Numbered from the stretch's first letter, positions 1 to 8,797 are shown. The stretch is DNA of 64,000 nt from Hyphomicrobiales bacterium (GCA_900470095.1 UBZM01000087.1:1-64000), one strand, 5' to 3'. Made by a program: numbers and translations. Notes: a model not told the origin generated them from the sequence alone.

Positions 1-93
1 CGCCAGCGCAGGCCGCAGCAGCAGACTCGGCGCCGCAAGGCCGACCGCGCCTGCCAACAGAGCCTGACGGCGGTTCAATTTCGACTTGATCAT
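1..93 (-). CDS. Exported protein, N-terminal part only
   Basis: Only the first 31 codons lie in the window; the rest continues past base 1. The reverse strand reads from ATG at 93 with GGGGAGGAAC just upstream, a strong ribosome binding site. The peptide has basic residues, an NRRQALLAG motif resembling a Tat-type signal, then a hydrophobic stretch ending in PALA, so the protein is probably exported. It is divergent from a GntR regulator and near other solute-uptake genes, so a periplasmic binding protein is a reasonable guess, but nothing in this fragment shows it. Confidence 0.7.
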   Translation of the reverse strand, partial: MIKSKLNRRQALLAGAVGLAAPSLLLRPALA

Positions 94-195
94 TCTCGTT
101 CCTCCCCGGGATGGCCTTACGGCTCTGCCGCTATTGGGCGCCTCTCCGGCGACCTCGCGAGCACATTACATCTAGCGAAGCCATCATCAACTGAT

Positions 196-220
196 AATAT
201 CATAATCATCCGATGATATT
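196..220. promoter_or_regulatory. Perfect inverted repeat, candidate GntR operator
   Basis: AATATCAT and ATGATATT form a perfect 8-bp inverted repeat around a 9-bp spacer. It lies in an AT-rich patch of an otherwise GC-rich divergent intergenic region, between the exported-protein start at 93 and the GntR start at 304. The position fits an operator controlling both genes. Binding by the adjacent GntR protein is inferred. Confidence 0.5.
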
Positions 221-303
221 GATTTCAGCCGTCACTCATTGTTTCTGGCGCGGAGGCTGCACGCGTCGTAGGACGGCCCTCTCGAAAAAGGTGCGCGCAG
301 GCC

Positions 304-996
304 ATGGCAGACATCGTGACGGACTTTGCAGGCGACGACGTCGCGCCGATCTCGACGGGCGAACAGGCCTATGAACGCATCCGCTCGGACATCGTTTTCG
401 GGCGTCTTCGCCCCGGCCAACGCCTGCCGCTTGAGAAACTGCGGATGGCCTATGGAGTCGGAATCGGCACCTTGCGCGAAATCTTCAGCCGGCTCACCCC
501 GGAAGGATTGGTCACGGCGGAGGGACAGCGCGGTTTCCAGGTTGCGCCGTGCTCGGCCGAGGATCTGAAGGAGATCGCGGCGCTTCGGCTGCTCATCGAA
601 AGGAGTGCCCTGGTGCAGTCGTTCGATGCCGGCGACATGGAATGGGAAGGCCGTGTCGTCGCCGCCCATCACAAGCTCGCGCGGATGGAGGCGAGCCTGC
701 TAACCGGGGACCGCGCGGAGACGGAGCAGTGGAAGCGCTATGACTGGGAATTCCATCAGGCTCTGGTCTCGGCCTGCGGTTCAAAAGCGCTGCTGAATCT
801 CCATTCCGGCATCTATGACCGCTATCTGCGGTACCAGATGGTCTTCGTGATCTTTCGCGGCTCAGTTGCAGCCGAAGAGCACAAGGCACTCCTCGACTGC
901 GCGCTCGGGCGACACGCAGAAGAAGCTCAGGCCATTCTGGAGCGGCATATCCAGGGCTGCCTCGACTTTGCCTTTCATAATCAACTGATTACCTGA
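304..996 (+). CDS. GntR-family transcriptional regulator (FCD domain)
   Basis: The 230-residue protein has an N-terminal winged helix at about residues 19-85. It includes AYERIRSDIVFGRLRPGQRL and a recognition-helix segment TLREIFSRL followed by EGLV, the usual GntR layout. The all-helical C-terminal part, about 90-225, matches the FCD ligand-binding domain of the FadR subfamily, which usually senses small carboxylates and often binds a metal. The ATG at 304 fits the family start. It is divergent from the exported-protein gene, with a perfect inverted repeat between them, and upstream of an M20 peptidase. Likely an autoregulated repressor of local catabolic genes; the ligand is unknown. Confidence 0.9.
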   Translation: MADIVTDFAGDDVAPISTGEQAYERIRSDIVFGRLRPGQRLPLEKLRMAYGVGIGTLREIFSRLTPEGLVTAEGQRGFQVAPCSAEDLKEIAALRLLIERSALVQSFDAGDMEWEGRVVAAHHKLARMEASLLTGDRAETEQWKRYDWEFHQALVSACGSKALLNLHSGIYDRYLRYQMVFVIFRGSVAAEEHKALLDCALGRHAEEAQAILERHIQGCLDFAFHNQLIT

Positions 997-1162
997 CCTG
1001 CCCACGCCGTCACATGGCCGCTGCAAGGCAGGAGCGGCAGCACCCGTATCCAGCATCCGGAGATGGCGCGCATTCATGTCGCGCATGGACGGATTTGCCG
1101 CGGCCATCGTAACCAGAACGGGTGCGACTTTGGCTCTCCTAATTCTGGCAGGTGCAAGACTT

Positions 1163-2539
1163 ATGGCTTCCTCCGACACCTTGGCCGCGGTTTTCGAGCA
1201 TATCGAGGCGAACCGCGCGCCTTTCCTTGATCGCCTGATCGATTACCTGCGCCACCCGAGCATCAGCGCCGAGAATATCGGCATCGCCGAAGTCGGCGAA
1301 CTGCTGGTCAAGATGCTAACGGATATCGGGCTCGAGACCGAACTGGTCCCCACCGAAGGGCACCCCATGGTCATCGGGCGCTGGGAAAAAGCGCCAGGCA
1401 AGCCCACCGTGCTGCTCTACGGTCATTACGACGTGCAACCACCCGATCCGCTCGACAAATGGCTTTCGCCGCCCTTCGAGCCGACGATCCGTGACGGCCG
1501 GCTCTATGCGCGCGGCGTCGGCGACAACAAGGGCCAGCATTTCGCGCAAATGATGGCGATCGAATCGCATCTCAAGGTGCATGGCACCCTTCCCTGCAAT
1601 GTCATTCTGCTGCTGGAAGGCGAGGAAGAGATCGGCAGCCCGCACATCGCCGACTTCGTACGAGCCAACAAGGACAAGCTGAAGGCCGATCTCGCCGTCA
1701 CGGCCGATGGTCCGCGCCATGCCAGCGGTGCCGCCGCGATCAAGTTCGGCTCACGCGGCGTGATCTCCTTCGACCTGCGCTGTCGCCACGCCAATCGGGA
1801 TGTGCATTCCGGCAATTTCGGGGGCGTGGTGCCCAATCCGATCTGGACGCTGGTGCACCTGCTGGGCACCATGAAGAATGCTGCGGGTGAGATCACCATC
1901 GCGGGCCTCCACGACGATATCGAGCCGCCGACACCGGAGGAGCTTGCGGCGATCGAGCGCCTTCCGCGCGCCGCCGAGGCCGTGAAGCAGAGCCTGGGAC
2001 TGGACCGCCTGGACGCGCCCGCCGACCGCCCCTTCTACGAGCGCCTCTGCTTTCGTCCGACGCTGACCATCAACGGCTTCCACGGAGGCTATGGCGGGCC
2101 CGGCACCAAGACCGTGCTGCCGAATGAAGCCTTCGTGAAATGCGATATCCGCTTGGTCGAGGCGCAGGACCCGGAGGACATTCTGCGCAAGGTCGCGGAC
2201 CACGTGGCCAAGCATGCGCCTGAGGTCGAATTCATCGCGCAGGACACGGGCATGCAGCCCTCGAAGACGCCGATCGCCTCGCCATTCACGGCACCATTGC
2301 GCCAGGCCTTCGTCAAGGCCCAGGGCGAGGAGCCGCTGCTGATCCCCGCGGGGTTCGGCAGCCTGCCGGGCTATGTCTTCACCAAGATCCTCGGCATTCC
2401 CGCCTTCGTGACGCCCTACGCGAACCCCGACGAGGCGAACCATGCGCCGAACGAGAACCTGACGCTCGACTGCTTCTACAGCGGACTTCGCACCGGCGCG
2501 GCGCTCCTGCACGAACTCGGTGAGTTGCAGGCGCCCTGA
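1163..2539 (+). CDS. M20-family metallopeptidase (dipeptidase/deacylase)
   Basis: This 458-residue protein belongs to the M20/ArgE/DapE family, di-zinc hydrolases that cleave peptide or N-acyl bonds. With the start at 1163 the expected metal and catalytic residues are visible: GHYDVQPP with His88 and Asp90, the bridging Asp121 in RGVGDNKGQ, and the glutamate cluster in EGEEEIGS at about 152-159. A late ANHAPNENL segment supplies the last histidine. The dimerisation domain lies between. An ATG at 1076 in frame would add 29 hydrophobic-rich residues; I prefer 1163 because the family normally begins near VFEHIEANR. Substrate unknown; it may release an acid used by the neighbouring catabolic genes. 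Confidence 0.88.
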   Translation: MASSDTLAAVFEHIEANRAPFLDRLIDYLRHPSISAENIGIAEVGELLVKMLTDIGLETELVPTEGHPMVIGRWEKAPGKPTVLLYGHYDVQPPDPLDKWLSPPFEPTIRDGRLYARGVGDNKGQHFAQMMAIESHLKVHGTLPCNVILLLEGEEEIGSPHIADFVRANKDKLKADLAVTADGPRHASGAAAIKFGSRGVISFDLRCRHANRDVHSGNFGGVVPNPIWTLVHLLGTMKNAAGEITIAGLHDDIEPPTPEELAAIERLPRAAEAVKQSLGLDRLDAPADRPFYERLCFRPTLTINGFHGGYGGPGTKTVLPNEAFVKCDIRLVEAQDPEDILRKVADHVAKHAPEVEFIAQDTGMQPSKTPIASPFTAPLRQAFVKAQGEEPLLIPAGFGSLPGYVFTKILGIPAFVTPYANPDEANHAPNENLTLDCFYSGLRTGAALLHELGELQAP

Positions 2540-2546
2540 AGAAGCC

Positions 2547-2574
2547 GGCGGGGCGGGCCATAGCCCGCCCCGCC
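2547..2574. terminator. Strong hairpin between convergent genes
   Basis: GGCGGGGCGGGC and GCCCGCCCCGCC pair perfectly over 12 bp around a CATA loop. The hairpin starts 7 bases after the M20 peptidase stop and lies about 130 bases beyond the convergent tctA stop. No T-run follows on either strand, so it is not a textbook intrinsic terminator. It may pause transcription, protect a 3' end or work with Rho. Confidence 0.6.
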
Positions 2575-2703
2575 CTCTCCGGTGCCCCGCCGTAGCCGTC
2601 ATTCGCCCTGGGCCCAAACCCAAGGGGCCGCGACGGAAACGGCAATGCCGGGCGCGATGCCTTCCCAAGGTAGCTTCTGGCCCTCGGCAACGGGCGTAAC
2701 GAG

Positions 2704-4203
2704 CTATTCCTGGAAGATCTCCTCGCGCTTCCGCTTCAAGGCCGGCAGGGCGACCACGATGAGAAGGAAGACGGCCACCGCCAGCAAGGACGCCGAGACA
2801 GGACGGGTCAAAAACGTCGTTGCATCACCGCGCGCAAGCGACATGGCGCGCCGCAGGTTCTCCTCCATCATCGGGCCGAGAATGAAACCGAGGAGCAGCG
2901 GTGCTGGCTCGCAACCCAGCTTCATCAGCAGGAAGCCCAGAAGCCCGAAGGCGGCCGTCATCACGATATCGAAGGTTGACCCGTTCACCGAATAGATGCC
3001 GATCGCCGAGAACATCATGATCGCCGGAAACATGAAGCGGTACGGCGCCTTGAGCAGCTTGATCCAGATGCCGACGAGCGGCAGGTTCATGATCACGAGC
3101 ATGACGTTGCCGATCCACATCGACACGATCAGCCCCCAGAACAGCTCGGGATTCTTGGTCATCACCTCCGGGCCCGGCTGGATGTTATGGATCGTCATCG
3201 CTCCGATCATCAGCGCCATGACGGCATTCGACGGGATGCCGAGCGTCAGCATCGGAATGAAGGACGTCTGGGAAGCTGCGTTGTTGGCCGCCTCCGGGGA
3301 CGCAACGCCCTCGATCGCCCCCTTGCCGAAGCGCTCAGGATAATCCGCGATCTTCTTCTCCAGCGAATAGGCAGAGAAGGAAGCAAGCGACGTGCCCCCT
3401 CCAGGCAGAAGCCCCAGAACAGAGCCGAGAATCGTTCCGCGTAATGACGCCGGCAGCAGCCGGCGCCAGTCTTCGCGGGTCGGAAACAGGCTCGGCACGC
3501 CGTCCGTATAAACTTCGCGACGCTCTACGCGCTGCAGGTTGCCGATGATCTCGGCCATGGCGATGATGCCCATGGCTATGATGATGAAGCCGATGCCATC
3601 GGCCAGTTGTGGAAAGCCGAGCGTGAAGCGCGCAACGCCAGAGTTAACGTCCGCACCGACCAGGCCGAGAATGAGCCCGAGCACGATCATGGCGATCGCC
3701 TTCAGGACCGAGCCGTGCGCCAGAACGACCGCACCGACGAGGCCGACGACCATCAGCGCGAAATACTCCCAGGGACCGAAGCGCAGCGCAACTTCGGCAA
3801 GCGGTGGCGCGAAGCCCGCAATGACGACGGTTGCCAGACAGCCGGCGATGAAGGAACTGACCGCGGCCGCGGTCAGTGCCGGTCCCGCGCGTCCACGGCG
3901 CGCCATCTGATATCCGTCGATCATGGTCACGACCGAGGATGATTCTCCTGGCAGATTGACCAGGATGGCCGTGGTCGAGCCACCGTATTGGGCGCCGTAA
4001 TAGATGCCGGCAAGCATGATCAACGCCGTGACGGGTTCGAGCGCATAGGTCACGGGCAGCAACAGCGCGATCGTTGCGATCGGCCCGATCCCCGGCAACA
4101 CACCGATCAGCGTTCCCAGCACTGTCCCTAGCAGGCAATAAGCCAGGGTCTTGAGAGTGAACGCAGCCTCAAAGCCGATAGCGAGGTTGTTGAGCAGTTC
4201 CAC
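2704..4203 (-). CDS. tctA: Tripartite tricarboxylate transporter, large membrane subunit TctA
   Basis: TctA is the large inner-membrane subunit of TTT carriers, which import di- and tricarboxylates with a small TctB subunit and a periplasmic TctC protein. The sequence is almost wholly hydrophobic, about 12 membrane helices, with the family segments GVLPGIGPIATIALLLP near the start and YGGSTTAILVNLPGESSSVV after it, plus a second GLLPGGGTSLASF copy in the middle. I chose GTG at 4203, giving 499 residues and an RBS-like GGACGG. The longer frame to 4275 would overlap tctB and add a non-hydrophobic tail. It lies 10 bases after tctB and is surely co-transcribed. The binding protein at 7730 is the likely partner. 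Confidence 0.92.
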   Translation of the reverse strand: MELLNNLAIGFEAAFTLKTLAYCLLGTVLGTLIGVLPGIGPIATIALLLPVTYALEPVTALIMLAGIYYGAQYGGSTTAILVNLPGESSSVVTMIDGYQMARRGRAGPALTAAAVSSFIAGCLATVVIAGFAPPLAEVALRFGPWEYFALMVVGLVGAVVLAHGSVLKAIAMIVLGLILGLVGADVNSGVARFTLGFPQLADGIGFIIIAMGIIAMAEIIGNLQRVERREVYTDGVPSLFPTREDWRRLLPASLRGTILGSVLGLLPGGGTSLASFSAYSLEKKIADYPERFGKGAIEGVASPEAANNAASQTSFIPMLTLGIPSNAVMALMIGAMTIHNIQPGPEVMTKNPELFWGLIVSMWIGNVMLVIMNLPLVGIWIKLLKAPYRFMFPAIMMFSAIGIYSVNGSTFDIVMTAAFGLLGFLLMKLGCEPAPLLLGFILGPMMEENLRRAMSLARGDATTFLTRPVSASLLAVAVFLLIVVALPALKRKREEIFQE

Positions 4204-4213
4204 TGTGACCGTC

Positions 4214-4669
4214 CTAGAGTCCGAGAATGGCGGGCCAGAGCGGGATCTGCAGTTTGAGCCCGACAATGAAGACAAGAGCCGCCATCACGGTCAGCGCCAG
4301 CGAGAGGACGACTGTTTCGTGCCAGCGGAACTCGCGGCCCGCATAACTGGTGACGCCGATGAACAGGATATTGGCGAGGACGAAACCGAGCTCAGTCAGC
4401 GTAAGGCCGAAGAAGGCGAGCCCACCGAGCACGAAGGCCAGCGGCCGAATGCTGCCCCATTCGATCGGCGTGCCAACTGCGCCCCGGTGCCAGGCCTGCG
4501 CGACCAACGTCACCCCGATTCCCGTCAGCACCAGACCGAGAACCAGCGGGAAATATCCCGGCCCCATCCGGCGCATTGTCCCCAATGCGTAGCCGAGCGC
4601 TGAAAGGCTGGTCGCCGCTCCGATCAATATGAACAGGCCACCTGCCAGTGCATCCTGGTGTTTTGTCAT
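4214..4669 (-). CDS. tctB: Tripartite tricarboxylate transporter, small membrane subunit TctB
   Basis: The 151-residue protein has four predicted membrane helices: LAGGLFILIGAATSLSAL, YFPLVLGLVLTGIGVTLVA, LAFVLGGLAFFGL and a late pair. This is the size and topology of TctB/DUF1468, the small subunit of TTT transporters. The YFPLVLG motif after the first helix is typical. ATG at 4669 is preceded by GGGGGG at good spacing; an upstream ATG at 4684 is possible. The gene is first in the tctBA pair and divergent from the CoA-transferase at 4856, so the two units share a promoter region. Confidence 0.88.
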   Translation of the reverse strand: MTKHQDALAGGLFILIGAATSLSALGYALGTMRRMGPGYFPLVLGLVLTGIGVTLVAQAWHRGAVGTPIEWGSIRPLAFVLGGLAFFGLTLTELGFVLANILFIGVTSYAGREFRWHETVVLSLALTVMAALVFIVGLKLQIPLWPAILGL

Positions 4670-4801
4670 CCTCAATCCCCCCATTCCGCCGCTGTCCCCT
4701 GGCCTTCCAAGCGACTCGAGGCGCTGCCCCTCCTAGGACATTGTTGACGCGCCTGAACGTCCCAAGGTCGGAGGGCTTCCCAAGCTAACTCAGTTGATAT
4801 A

Positions 4802-4816
4802 GGTTGTCCAACAACC
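4802..4816. promoter_or_regulatory. Perfect inverted repeat, candidate GntR/FadR-type operator
   Basis: GGTTGT and ACAACC form a perfect 6-bp inverted repeat around CCA. Short TTGT-N3-ACAA-type palindromes are typical of FCD-type GntR regulators. It lies between divergent tctB and the CoA-transferase, 40 bases before the latter. The GntR protein encoded at 6074 in the same unit is the obvious candidate to bind here; this is inferred. Confidence 0.55.
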
Positions 4817-4855
4817 AACAACCAACATCATACTTCATTGGCGTAAGGCAGTTTC

Positions 4856-6043
4856 ATGACCGGCGCGACCTCCCGCCCCCTCGAACGGTTCACCGTCCTC
4901 GACATGACCCATGTGCGTTCGGGACCAGCCGCCGTCCGGCAGCTCGCCGACTGGGGGGCTCGAGTCATCAAGATCGAGATGCCGATTTCGACGAATGACG
5001 ATCGGCCCGGCGGCCCGGCCCAAGTCGCCGATTACCAGAATACGCATCGCAGCAAGCGCAGTCTGACCTTGAACCTCAAGGAGCCGCGCGGTCTCGATGC
5101 ATTCATGGAGCTGGTGCGCCAAGCTGACGTGGTCGTGGAGAACTACCGCCCTGACGTGAAATTCCGGCTTGGCATCGACTACGAGCGCCTTGCGGCCGTG
5201 AATCCCGGCATCGTCTACGCCAGTATCTCCGGATTCGGGCAGGACGGCCCCTACGCGATGCGTCCCGGCCTCGACCAGATCGCGCAGGGCATCAGCGGCC
5301 TGATGCAGGTCACCGGCGAGAAGGGCCGCGGCCCCATGCGTGCCGGCATTCCGATCGCCGATCTCAGCGCCGGCCTGTTCTGCGCGAATGGAATCCTGAC
5401 GGCGCTGCTCGAGCGCGAAACGTCAGGCCGCGGGCAGTGGGTGCAGACATCCCTGCTGCAGGCCCAGATCTACATGATGGACTTCCAGGCCATGCGTTGG
5501 CTCATGAATGCTGAAGTGCCGAGCCAAAGCGGCAATGATCATCCGACCAGCAGTCCGACCGGCGTATTCGAGACGCGCGACAGCTACATGAACATCGCCG
5601 CCATGGGCAATACTCTGTTCGCCAAGCTGTGCGAGACCATCGGTGCTCCAGAGCTCATTGCTGATCCGCGCTTCCGGAGCGTGCCTGATCGGGCAGCAAA
5701 CCGCCCCGCCCTCAACGCAGCGATCAACACGTGCACGCGCACGCGCGATACTTTGGACTGGATCGCATGCCTCAACGACGCAGGCGTACCCTGCGGACCC
5801 ATCCTGACCCTCGACCAGACTTTTGCCGATCCGCAAGTGCAGCATCTCGAAGCAGTCTGGGACCTGGAGCACCCGCAGCTTGGCGTGATTTCGGTCCTGG
5901 GCCAACCTTTCAGGCTAAGCAGAACGCCCCCGGCTTCTCCGACGCCGGCTCCGGCCCGCGGCCAGCACAGTCGTGAAATCTTGAGCGAATTCGGGTTCTC
6001 CTCCACGGAGATCGCCGCATTGGCGAACGCGGCTATCATCTGA
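4856..6043 (+). CDS. Class III (CaiB/BaiF) CoA-transferase
   Basis: The 395-residue protein matches the CaiB/BaiF family, which moves CoA between carboxylic acids through a mixed anhydride on an aspartate. The start FTVLDMTHVRSGPAAVRQLADWGA, NYRPDVKFRLGIDY, SISGFGQDGP and the GIPIADLSAGLF segment are all diagnostic. Asp169 in that last segment aligns with the catalytic aspartate of formyl-CoA transferase. An AAGGCAG sequence precedes the ATG at 4856. It is the first gene of a likely operon with a GntR regulator, a crotonase-fold protein, a TctC-type binding protein and a FAD dehydrogenase. It probably activates the imported acid to its CoA ester. Donor and acceptor are unknown. Confidence 0.92.
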   Translation: MTGATSRPLERFTVLDMTHVRSGPAAVRQLADWGARVIKIEMPISTNDDRPGGPAQVADYQNTHRSKRSLTLNLKEPRGLDAFMELVRQADVVVENYRPDVKFRLGIDYERLAAVNPGIVYASISGFGQDGPYAMRPGLDQIAQGISGLMQVTGEKGRGPMRAGIPIADLSAGLFCANGILTALLERETSGRGQWVQTSLLQAQIYMMDFQAMRWLMNAEVPSQSGNDHPTSSPTGVFETRDSYMNIAAMGNTLFAKLCETIGAPELIADPRFRSVPDRAANRPALNAAINTCTRTRDTLDWIACLNDAGVPCGPILTLDQTFADPQVQHLEAVWDLEHPQLGVISVLGQPFRLSRTPPASPTPAPARGQHSREILSEFGFSSTEIAALANAAII

Positions 6044-6073
6044 CGGCCGCCGACACCTCCGAAAGGCTACGCA

Positions 6074-6871
6074 ATGGCCAAGACGCCTCAGACGACCGCA
6101 TCGCCCACCGGCGCCGGCCCGATTGTGCAAGCGAGTTTGTTTCGCTCCATCGGCCGGTCGAAGACGCTCTCGGATGAGATCGCCTTCACCCTTCGCGAGA
6201 AGATTCGCTCAGGAGAACTTCCGCCCGGCGCCCAATTGCCGACCGAAATGGTCATGGCGGAGGCATTCGGCGTCAGTCGAAACGTCATTCGAGAAGCCAT
6301 CGCCCGCCTGAAGCTGGCGGGTTTCATCGAAACGACCCAAGGCGTTGGCAGCTTCGTCGCACAGGATGTCTCGCAACTCGTCTTCACGATCGACGAGAGT
6401 GACCTTCTCGACCCCGTACAATTGCAACTCGTCTTCGCGCTCCGCATCGAGATCGAAACCGCGGCGGCCGGCCTCGCGGCGGCAAACCGCACGGAAGCCG
6501 ACCTCGCGGTCCTGCGAACCGCGCTCGCTGAAGCCAATCGCCATGCGGCCGATCTGGATGCCGGCACCGTAGCGGCCATCGATTTCCACAGCGCCATCGG
6601 CAGCGCCACGAACAACCCCTATTTCGTCGACCTTATGCGCTATCTGCAGGGGCGATTGCACGGCTCCATCCGCACCACGCGCCGCTCGGTCATCACCTCG
6701 GCAGCACTGCTGCAGGCCATCGAGGACGAGCACTGCGCCATCTACGAGGCGATCCGCCGGAGCGATGTCGAGAGTGCGCGATCGGCCATGCGTGACCATC
6801 TCAACGGTGTCATGCGGCGTCAGGGCCTTGCCGCGCAAGGCGCTTCAACCTCAAAGCGGGAAAGAACATGA
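6074..6871 (+). CDS. GntR-family transcriptional regulator (FadR/FCD type)
   Basis: The protein has 265 residues. The winged helix at about 30-100 contains LSDEIAFTLREKIRSGEL, PTEMVMAEAFGVSRNVIREA and the wing GFIETTQGVGSFVAQ. The FCD helical domain follows, with a metal-binding-like DFHSAIGSATNNPYF segment. It sits 30 bases after the CoA-transferase and overlaps the next gene by four bases (ATGA), so it is part of the operon it probably controls. The inverted repeat at 4802-4816 is its likely operator. Ligand probably an acid or CoA ester of the pathway; inferred. Confidence 0.92.
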   Translation: MAKTPQTTASPTGAGPIVQASLFRSIGRSKTLSDEIAFTLREKIRSGELPPGAQLPTEMVMAEAFGVSRNVIREAIARLKLAGFIETTQGVGSFVAQDVSQLVFTIDESDLLDPVQLQLVFALRIEIETAAAGLAAANRTEADLAVLRTALAEANRHAADLDAGTVAAIDFHSAIGSATNNPYFVDLMRYLQGRLHGSIRTTRRSVITSAALLQAIEDEHCAIYEAIRRSDVESARSAMRDHLNGVMRRQGLAAQGASTSKRERT

Positions 6872-7701
6872 GCTTGATCGGGGAAGCCGGATCCGTGCGC
6901 CTGCTGGAAGGCGCCATTACCGACAAGATCATCGCCGAGAAGCGCGGCAATGTCGGCTGGCTCACCTTCAACCAGCCGGAGAAGCGCAATGCCGTCTCCG
7001 TTGATATGTGGGAGGCGGTCCCTGTCGTCCTCAACACCTTCGAGAGCGACCCCGATATCCGGGTGATCGTGCTCAAGGGCGCGGGAGACCAGGCCTTCGT
7101 CAGCGGCGCCGACATCTCGCAGTTCGATCAGCATCGCGCCGAGCGTGGCGCCGTGAACTACTACGAGGAGATCGCCGAAGGCGCGCAACTGCGCATCTAC
7201 GCCTGTGACAAGCCGACCATCGCGATGGTCCGCGGCTATTGCCTCGGCGGCGGCGTCAACATCGCCTTGTGCTGCGATCTGCGCATCTCCGGCAGCAGCG
7301 GTCGCTTCGGCATCCCGGCCGCCCGCGTCGGGCTCGGCTATCGGCTGAGCGCGATGACGAATTTGGTCAACACCGTCGGCCATGCCAAGGCGCGCGAGAT
7401 GTTCTTCACCGCGCGCCAGATGACCGCCACGGCCGCACTGGACGCCAATCTCGTCCATGCCGTCGTACCGGACCCTGATCTCGCCGCCGCAGTTGCCGAC
7501 CATTGCGACACCATCGCTGCCAATGCGCCGCTCACGATCGCAGCCGGCAAGCGGATGATGCGCGAACTGCTGAAGCCCGGCGCAGAGGTCGATGTGGCGG
7601 CAAGCAAATCCTGGCTGCGCACCTGCTTCGACAGCGAGGACTACATCGAGGGCCGTCGCGCCTTCATGGAGAAACGCAAGCCGGTCTTCCAAGGCCGGTA
7701 A
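6868..7701 (+). CDS. Enoyl-CoA hydratase/isomerase (crotonase) family protein, atypical active site
   Basis: The 277-residue protein has the crotonase fold: the oxyanion-hole segment AFVSGADISQF and CLGGGVNIALCCDLRIS. Classical hydratases have a glutamate in GGGCEL and a second one in a FGxPE segment. Here the first reads GGGVNI and the second FGIPAARVGLG, so both usual catalytic glutamates are missing. It may therefore be another crotonase-fold enzyme rather than a standard hydratase. The start overlaps the GntR stop as ATGA, indicating translational coupling. By context it acts on a CoA ester made by the CoA-transferase. Confidence 0.87.
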   Translation: MSLIGEAGSVRLLEGAITDKIIAEKRGNVGWLTFNQPEKRNAVSVDMWEAVPVVLNTFESDPDIRVIVLKGAGDQAFVSGADISQFDQHRAERGAVNYYEEIAEGAQLRIYACDKPTIAMVRGYCLGGGVNIALCCDLRISGSSGRFGIPAARVGLGYRLSAMTNLVNTVGHAKAREMFFTARQMTATAALDANLVHAVVPDPDLAAAVADHCDTIAANAPLTIAAGKRMMRELLKPGAEVDVAASKSWLRTCFDSEDYIEGRRAFMEKRKPVFQGR

Positions 7702-7729
7702 GCCCACAATAACATTGAGGAAAACGTCC

Positions 7730-8707
7730 ATGATCACGAAACGCCATCTCCTGATCGGCGCGGCGTCGCTGACGCTTGTCGCCATCAGCCAGCCTTCTGC
7801 ACAGGCCGACACTTATCCATCAAAGCCCATCAAGCTCATGGTCGGGTACGCGCCCGGCGGAACGACCGATATTCTCGCCCGCGCAGTCGCGCATAAACTG
7901 TCGGAGAAGCTGGGTCAGCCGGTCGTCGTCGACAATCGGCCGGGCGCCGCCGGCGGCATCGGTTCGGAGATCGCAGCGAGGTCGGCGCCGGACGGCTATA
8001 CTCTGCTGATGGCGACAGCCAGCAGCCATGGCATCAATCCGGCAGTCTACAGCAAACTCACCTACGACCCGGTCGCGGATTTCCAGCCTGTCGCCTTCAT
8101 TGCCTCCGTTCCGCTTGTTCTCGCAGTCAATCCATCCGTTGGAGCCTCCAATACCAGCAAGCTGATAGAGCTGATCAAGAGCAAGCCCGCGGCGATGGAC
8201 TATGCGTCCAGCGGCAATGGCTCGCCTGGTCACCTTGCCGGCGAGATGTTCCGCCACATGGGCGGGCTGAAAGTTCAGCATATTCCCTATCGCGGCGGCG
8301 CCCCGTCACTGACCGGCGTCATCGCCGGGGAAACCCAGTATACATTCGGGACGCTGCCAGCGACGCTGCCGCATGTGAAATCCGGCAAGCTCGTTGCGCT
8401 GGCGGTGACCACAGGCAAGCGCTCCTCTGTGCTGCCGGATACGCCGACCATTGCCGAGACGCTTCCCGGCTATGAGGTCAACACCTGGAACGGCATCCTC
8501 GCCCCAAAGGGAACCCCGGCTGCGATCGTGACGCAGCTCAACGAAGCCGTCGCCGAGGTGATGAAATCCGCTGAGACGAAGGCCGCTTTCGCGCGTGAAG
8601 GCGCCGAGCCGCAGTCGATGACGCCCGCGCAGTTCGGAACCTATATCTCGAGCGGACTGGCAGGCTGGGCCCAACTGGTCAAGGAAACCGGAACGAAGAT
8701 CGACTAG
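7730..8707 (+). CDS. TctC/Bug-family periplasmic solute-binding protein
   Basis: The 325-residue protein has a signal peptide ending QPSAQA at about residue 26, then YPSKPIKLMVGYAPGGTTDILAR, the opening of Bug-family binding proteins. PVVVDNRPGAAGGIGSE and DGYTLLMATASSHGINPAVY follow. These proteins bind carboxylates in the periplasm, with two bound waters contacting the ligand carboxylate, and serve TTT carriers. ATG at 7730 is 28 bases after the crotonase gene and preceded by TTGAGGAAAA. It is the likely substrate-capture partner of the TctAB pair on the other strand. The substrate cannot be read from the sequence. Confidence 0.93.
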   Translation: MITKRHLLIGAASLTLVAISQPSAQADTYPSKPIKLMVGYAPGGTTDILARAVAHKLSEKLGQPVVVDNRPGAAGGIGSEIAARSAPDGYTLLMATASSHGINPAVYSKLTYDPVADFQPVAFIASVPLVLAVNPSVGASNTSKLIELIKSKPAAMDYASSGNGSPGHLAGEMFRHMGGLKVQHIPYRGGAPSLTGVIAGETQYTFGTLPATLPHVKSGKLVALAVTTGKRSSVLPDTPTIAETLPGYEVNTWNGILAPKGTPAAIVTQLNEAVAEVMKSAETKAAFAREGAEPQSMTPAQFGTYISSGLAGWAQLVKETGTKID

Positions 8708-8797
8708 GCTCGGCGGACATGGTTGAACCGCCGCCTGCTTCATGCGGGCTGCGGTTCTGTCCTCACGTTCACGCTCGCGGCTTTCCAGGAGAACGCA

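Noticed and set aside
1751-2668. 305-codon minus-strand frame in the M20 peptidase
   Set aside because: Antisense to a protein with all catalytic motifs.
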